Positions 60,590-64,000 of a stretch of DNA of 64,000 nucleotides are shown here, in pieces. Origin of the DNA: UBA2821 sp902763335. Lineage in GTDB: Bacteria > Bacillota > Clostridia > Lachnospirales > Lachnospiraceae. Location of the stretch: assembly GCA_052066835.1 (NCBI GenBank), contig JBQHRJ010000013.1; one strand, given 5' to 3'. The notes under the pieces are model-generated. The model saw only the letters and a list, made by a program, of their open reading frames with translations, searched no databases and was not told where the DNA came from. A program made the position numbers and the translations under genes. Every line of letters begins with the position of its first letter. The first letter of the stretch is position 1.

Positions 60590-61208
60590 TCATCTTCTCA
60601 ACTTTGTTACAAACGGCATCTGCCAGTTTTCTGTGTCCGAGAACGTTTAAATGTTCCCTATCATCTTCACTTGGCGATGCATATTCTGAAGCTGCCAGAA
60701 AGTCTATACAGTTATCGGTGGCGATACGTTTATAGACTTTCGGCAGTTTTTTTGATACCTCAACTGAATTATCATCAAACTCAGGATCATATCCTTCCTC
60801 TCCCACATTCTTTCCCAGATTAATCGGTGACATCAATAATATTTTTATATCCGAATCTACTGCCTTAATCTGTGAAATAAGTTTTTCAATGCCTTTACCG
60901 ATAACTTCAGCCGACGCATCATAAACTGTCTTACAGTCATTTGTGCCGAGCATCAGCACTACCATATCAACAGGCTTGTGACTTTCAAGTATGGTTGGCA
61001 AAAGCTCTGTTCCTCGTCTGCCGTCTCTTAAAGGATCCTCAAATATAGTGGTTCTTCCGCATAACCCCTCTTCCACTACTCTGTATCCCTTGTCTCTCAC
61101 ACGCTCATCAAGGATACTGCTCCATCTTGTTCCCCACTCGTACCTGTTATTTGTTCCCGGAACCAATCCGTATGTATTAGAATCTCCAAAGCATAATATT
61201 GACTTCAT
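60582..61208 (-). CDS. SGNH/GDSL-family esterase
   Basis: The 208-residue hydrolase has block I LCFGDSNTYGLVPG with the nucleophile serine, block III LMLGTNDCKT and block V HLNVLGHRKLAD with the catalytic histidine; the GLCGRTTIFEDP glycine block is also present. It resembles arylesterase/acyl-CoA thioesterase I-like enzymes and lacks a signal peptide, so it acts in the cytoplasm. It has its own strong promoter with a possible operator. Confidence 0.93.
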   Translation of the reverse strand: MKSILCFGDSNTYGLVPGTNNRYEWGTRWSSILDERVRDKGYRVVEEGLCGRTTIFEDPLRDGRRGTELLPTILESHKPVDMVVLMLGTNDCKTVYDASAEVIGKGIEKLISQIKAVDSDIKILLMSPINLGKNVGEEGYDPEFDDNSVEVSKKLPKVYKRIATDNCIDFLAASEYASPSEDDREHLNVLGHRKLADAVCNKVEKMIS

Positions 61209-61230
61209 AGCAAAACCTCTTTCCTTAAAT

Positions 61231-61249
61231 TCCTACTAATTCTGTAGGA
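61231..61249 (-). promoter_or_regulatory. Candidate operator at the SGNH gene start site
   Basis: TCCTAC (61231-61236) and GTAGGA (61244-61249) form an inverted repeat with a 7-base centre, immediately downstream of the -10 element. The position suits a repressor site. Confidence 0.4.
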
Positions 61250-61251
61250 GT

Positions 61252-61280
61252 AGTATATTATAAGTTTTGCTACTTGTCAA
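61252..61280 (-). promoter_or_regulatory. Promoter of the SGNH gene
   Basis: Minus strand TTGACA (61275-61280), 17-base spacer, TATACT (61252-61257), about 45 bases upstream of the ATG. Confidence 0.8.
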
Positions 61281-61287
61281 TATCGAA

Positions 61288-61914
61288 TTAAAACAATTTT
61301 TTCAAATCTTCAAATTTCTCTATCTTATAGTCGTATTCATCCACATGTCCAAATCCATACTCTGCATATACAAACGGTATACCTGCAATCTTTGCTGAAT
61401 CGGCATCACCTTGAGTATCACCCACATACACGACATCCTTGAGATTATTTCTCTCCATCACAAGTTTTATATTCTCACCCTTTGGCACCTGATTGTCGCC
61501 CCAGTTCTGAATATCATCAAAATATCTGCCAAGGTTATGTGCATTAATGAATGACTGAATGTATCCTGCCTGTCCATTGCTGACAACACACAGAACGTAT
61601 TTCTCTGACAGATACTCTAATGTACTCTCAAGTTCAGGATAAAGTATACCACCATGCTCCTCAAGATATTTATTCTCAACCTCACAACATCTGTCAAGTA
61701 CTTCAAGCTGCTTATCCTTTGAAAGCTCCGGAAAAAGTTTTTCAACAATGGCATCCATAGGCATACCCATCACACTCTGCAATTCTTCAGCAGTAATTTC
61801 CCTGTCCTTAAGCCCATCAAATTCCTTTATGGCAATATTCCACGACTCCCTTATTCTGTCAGTTGCATCCCACATAGTTCCATCCAAATCAAAAAATATA
61901 CCTTTACTCTTCAT
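61288..61914 (-). CDS. HAD-superfamily phosphatase, PGP/PGMB subfamily
   Basis: The 208-residue protein has motif I IFFDLDGTMWDATD, a helical C1 cap, motif II VVSNGQ, the lysine region (NQVPKGENIKL) and motif III VYVGDTQGDADSAK. This fits phosphoglycolate phosphatase or beta-phosphoglucomutase-like HADs; the substrate is unknown. The ATG at 61914 follows GGAG by 5 bases. It lies 24 bases after the phosphoesterase gene. Confidence 0.9.
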   Translation of the reverse strand: MKSKGIFFDLDGTMWDATDRIRESWNIAIKEFDGLKDREITAEELQSVMGMPMDAIVEKLFPELSKDKQLEVLDRCCEVENKYLEEHGGILYPELESTLEYLSEKYVLCVVSNGQAGYIQSFINAHNLGRYFDDIQNWGDNQVPKGENIKLVMERNNLKDVVYVGDTQGDADSAKIAGIPFVYAEYGFGHVDEYDYKIEKFEDLKKLF

Positions 61915-61938
61915 CTCTTCTCCAATCTGCTGCAAATT

Positions 61939-62412
61939 TTACAGGCACCATATCTCTGTATTGATTTTATCACCATTTATTTCCACAATTCCGTATGTCG
62001 GTCTGTTCGGAAGTTTCTGTGCTCCTATTGTTCCCGGATTCAGAACTGCCATTCCGTTATAATAGTCCTGACATACTCTGTGTGTATGCCCACACAGTGC
62101 AACATCTGCTCCTTTTGCAAGGGCTGCCTGCAAAAATCTTGTATAGCTCATTTTTACACAATAATCATGTCCATGACATATAAAGATTTTTTTTCCTTCA
62201 ACTATAAGAAGTCTTTCATGAACCTCATCCCTGCAATCGCAGTTTCCCGGAACCTGCTCTATCAGAAGGTCCGGAAACAGTCTTCTGAGTTTCTCTCCGT
62301 CAGGCCAGCAGTCACCCAGATGAATAACCATATCAGGCATGGTATCCCTGACCGCCTGTGCCATATATTCAATTACACCGTGTGAATCAGACACTACAAG
62401 TATTCTCGTCAT
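61939..62412 (-). CDS. YfcE-type metallophosphoesterase
   Basis: The 157-residue protein has the calcineurin-fold motifs VVSDSHG, HLGDCWPDG, VPGNCDC, CHGHDY and CGHTHR, all in order. The YfcE/MJ0936 group hydrolyses phosphodiesters with two metal ions; physiological substrates are not known. It probably shares a transcript with the downstream HAD gene. Confidence 0.93.
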   Translation of the reverse strand: MTRILVVSDSHGVIEYMAQAVRDTMPDMVIHLGDCWPDGEKLRRLFPDLLIEQVPGNCDCRDEVHERLLIVEGKKIFICHGHDYCVKMSYTRFLQAALAKGADVALCGHTHRVCQDYYNGMAVLNPGTIGAQKLPNRPTYGIVEINGDKINTEIWCL

Positions 62413-62512
62413 CTAAGCAACTAATCTCCATTCCGCAGATACTTCCGCTAACTTTTCCATGAATCTGATACACATTTTACCATGAAGATATTTATTAAAC
62501 AAGCGATAACTG

Positions 62513-63866
62513 TTATTCAACATCCGTCACATCTATAGTATATGTCTTTGATGTGTCAATATCCGCAGATGAATAAATATAATAATTTACATTCTTTGGC
62601 AGTAATGTCTTATACACAACCTCGGAATTCTCATCAAGAATAGTGAATACTTTTCCTGACCCGTATATTTCTGATGTGCTGTCCATTCCAAATCCACCTC
62701 GGCCTCCCGGTCTGCCCGACATATTGCCCTCTGACCTGTCTGCCGCACTTGATATATATCCCTGTGAACCTGAAGCAGGTGTCGTTATCATGCCGCCTGA
62801 ACCAGCACCAAATACCGTTCCTCCATATATATTTATATCCTTATTGGAATCCAGTCCATCACCCTCTGCATTGATAAATATGTCACCCCCATATATGTCT
62901 ATCGTATAGTCCGTGTCCGCAAGATCTTTTCCCGCAGCATTTATTCCATCATCAGAAGATGCAATTATCTATATCTCCTCCGTAAATATATACCTTTCCT
63001 GCCTCAAGTCCTTCATAACATGTCTTTATGTCTATCACCGGACCTGTTTTCGATGTTTCAATTCCCACAACAAGTTTCTCATCAGCATGCATTGCATCGT
63101 CCCCTGTTCTGATAATGAATGTGCCTCCTTCCACCGTCATGGTATTGTCTGAGTGTAATGCATCATCCTTACTGTTTATGTTAAATGTCCCTCCGGTTAT
63201 AGAAATGTCATTTGCAGCTTTCAGTCCGTCTCCCTGCGCATTGATGTTTATGGTTCCGCTATTTACAACTATTTTATCTGATGAGGCTATTGCATTATTG
63301 GCTGACTCTATGTCGATTCTTGCATCCGAAATAATAACCGATGCATTTTCCTGATATATTAAGATTTGCCTCCTTCTTCACCTTTATAACTGTATCATCA
63401 GCATCAGTGCCATCCTCTGTATCCGTCGCTTCTTTTGATAAATTCGCTTCTGTATCTGCAAGCTCATTGTTCGTTCCGTCCTCCACAATCAATGTTACCT
63501 CTGAAGAAGCATTGCATGATATGGCAGCCCTGTCTGACGCAGATGTAAGCTTAAGTCCGTTAAGCACTAAAACCACATTTTTAATTCCCTTCTTCACTGT
63601 TATACTTCCGTCTGTACATTTTCCTGTAAATATGTAAGTTCCTGACTCCGTAATCTTCACCGATGTCTTATTAATATCAATACCCTCGCCCGTCCCTGTG
63701 CATTTAACAGTCTTATCCGAGAATGTAATCAACTCTGCATCCTGATATTCTACATTCATTGCTTCTTCTGACTGACAGTGTTCCGAACCTGCGCAGTCAT
63801 AGTATATCCCTGAGTCGTATACAGTGTAAAAAGTGTTATTAATAATACGGCAAATGTTTTATTCAT
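62513..63866 (-). pseudogene. Broken carbohydrate-binding-domain (DUF4353/Cthe_2159-like) protein gene
   Basis: Three collinear frames together encode one protein. An ATG at 63866, with GAGGAGG upstream, opens a hydrophobic leader MNKTFAVLLI. About 20 bases later a shift is needed to reach a frame with NTFYTVYDSGIYYDCAGSE. This continues to about 63346, where T4 on the plus strand (one base too many) causes a second shift into ASVIISDARIDIES. A third shift near 62968 joins GGDID to IIASSDDGINAAG. Repeated motifs such as GTFNINSKDDALHSD and INAEGDGLDSN are typical of this beta-helix calcium/carbohydrate-binding family. It ends near 62513. Decay or sequencing errors are both possible. Confidence 0.8.
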
Positions 63867-63978
63867 AGCTTTGGCCTCCTCGCTGTTTGTGGTAGTGTCA
63901 AGTTTACTACCTCATTTTTTATTAAAAACCTTTATTTTAGGGAGTTTGCAAATAAAAAGAGCATTGACCTCCCTTTTG

Positions 63979-63987
63979 TGGTATAAT
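63979..63987 (+). promoter_or_regulatory. Extended -10 element at the right edge
   Basis: Plus strand TGGTATAAT (TGn plus TATAAT) lies at the window end. No well-placed -35 is seen. It may drive a gene beyond the window, divergent from the broken gene. Confidence 0.35.
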
Positions 63988-64000
63988 ATCCGCGACCAAA

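Noticed and set aside
1..64000. tRNA, rRNA genes, CRISPR arrays, prophage or transposase genes
   Set aside because: None were recognised on either strand by reading; the only repeat family seen is the palindromic element.

Overview
The window reads as a chromosomal segment of an AT-rich, low-GC Gram-positive anaerobe of the Clostridia, most likely a Lachnospiraceae relative. This rests on the S10-spc-alpha ribosomal order followed by ecfA1-ecfA2-ecfT-truA-rplM-rpsI, a four-cysteine adenylate kinase, a zinc-type S14, an L17 with a long insert, GatCAB with AspRS, T-box control and strong AGGAGG ribosome binding sites. Family placement is inference; no rRNA gene is present. Almost everything lies on the minus strand.

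Layout. 1-2450: a small accessory block (racemase, Cu/Zn-SOD-like protein, and a divergent PurM-like protein with a damaged HTH start that runs off the left edge). 2450-2977: terminators and an ORF remnant. 2978-23743: the ribosomal superoperon, transcribed right to left from a clear promoter near 24000, with rplM-rpsI behind its own consensus promoter. 24134-26335 (plus): an rRNA methyltransferase-like gene and a MATE transporter. 26354-33717 (minus): Dus, a secreted Ig-like protein, a NarL-type two-component system and an ABC-2 exporter. 33838-35193: a three-gene unit of an HPt protein, a TagD-like cytidylyltransferase and a very regular coiled-coil protein. 35265-41418: a T-box-controlled operon aspS-gatC-gatA-gatB-ylmH. 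41422-43573: iscS-iscU-Rrf2 iron-sulfur operon. 43594-44654: TM2 protein and ZIP transporter.

44909-57912 is the most interesting region. It is a Ter-type stress island: rhomboid, YceG-like protein, TelA, three TerD paralogues and a Ca2+ P-type ATPase in one minus-strand operon; a divergent CitE-like lyase; two phosphoribosyltransferase-family proteins (StiP-type and PRTase-TRSP); and a HAD phosphatase bracketed by two copies of a palindromic repeat. Comparative genomics has proposed that such modules couple TerD/TelA metal sensing to synthesis of an uncharacterised nucleoside-like metabolite. TerC and the Ter-type ATP-grasp enzyme are not seen here. A P-type Ca2+ ATPase and a rhomboid are in the operon instead.

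57928-63866: YitT-family protein, divergent SulP transporter, SGNH esterase, HAD phosphatase, YfcE-type phosphoesterase, and a carbohydrate-binding-domain gene broken by three frameshifts.

Two kinds of non-coding structure stand out. One is a dispersed palindromic element with GTTTGCGAAA-type ends (copies at about 29328, 44688 and 45711). The other is a cloverleaf-like element (54577-54698) in the divergent promoter region of the Ter island.
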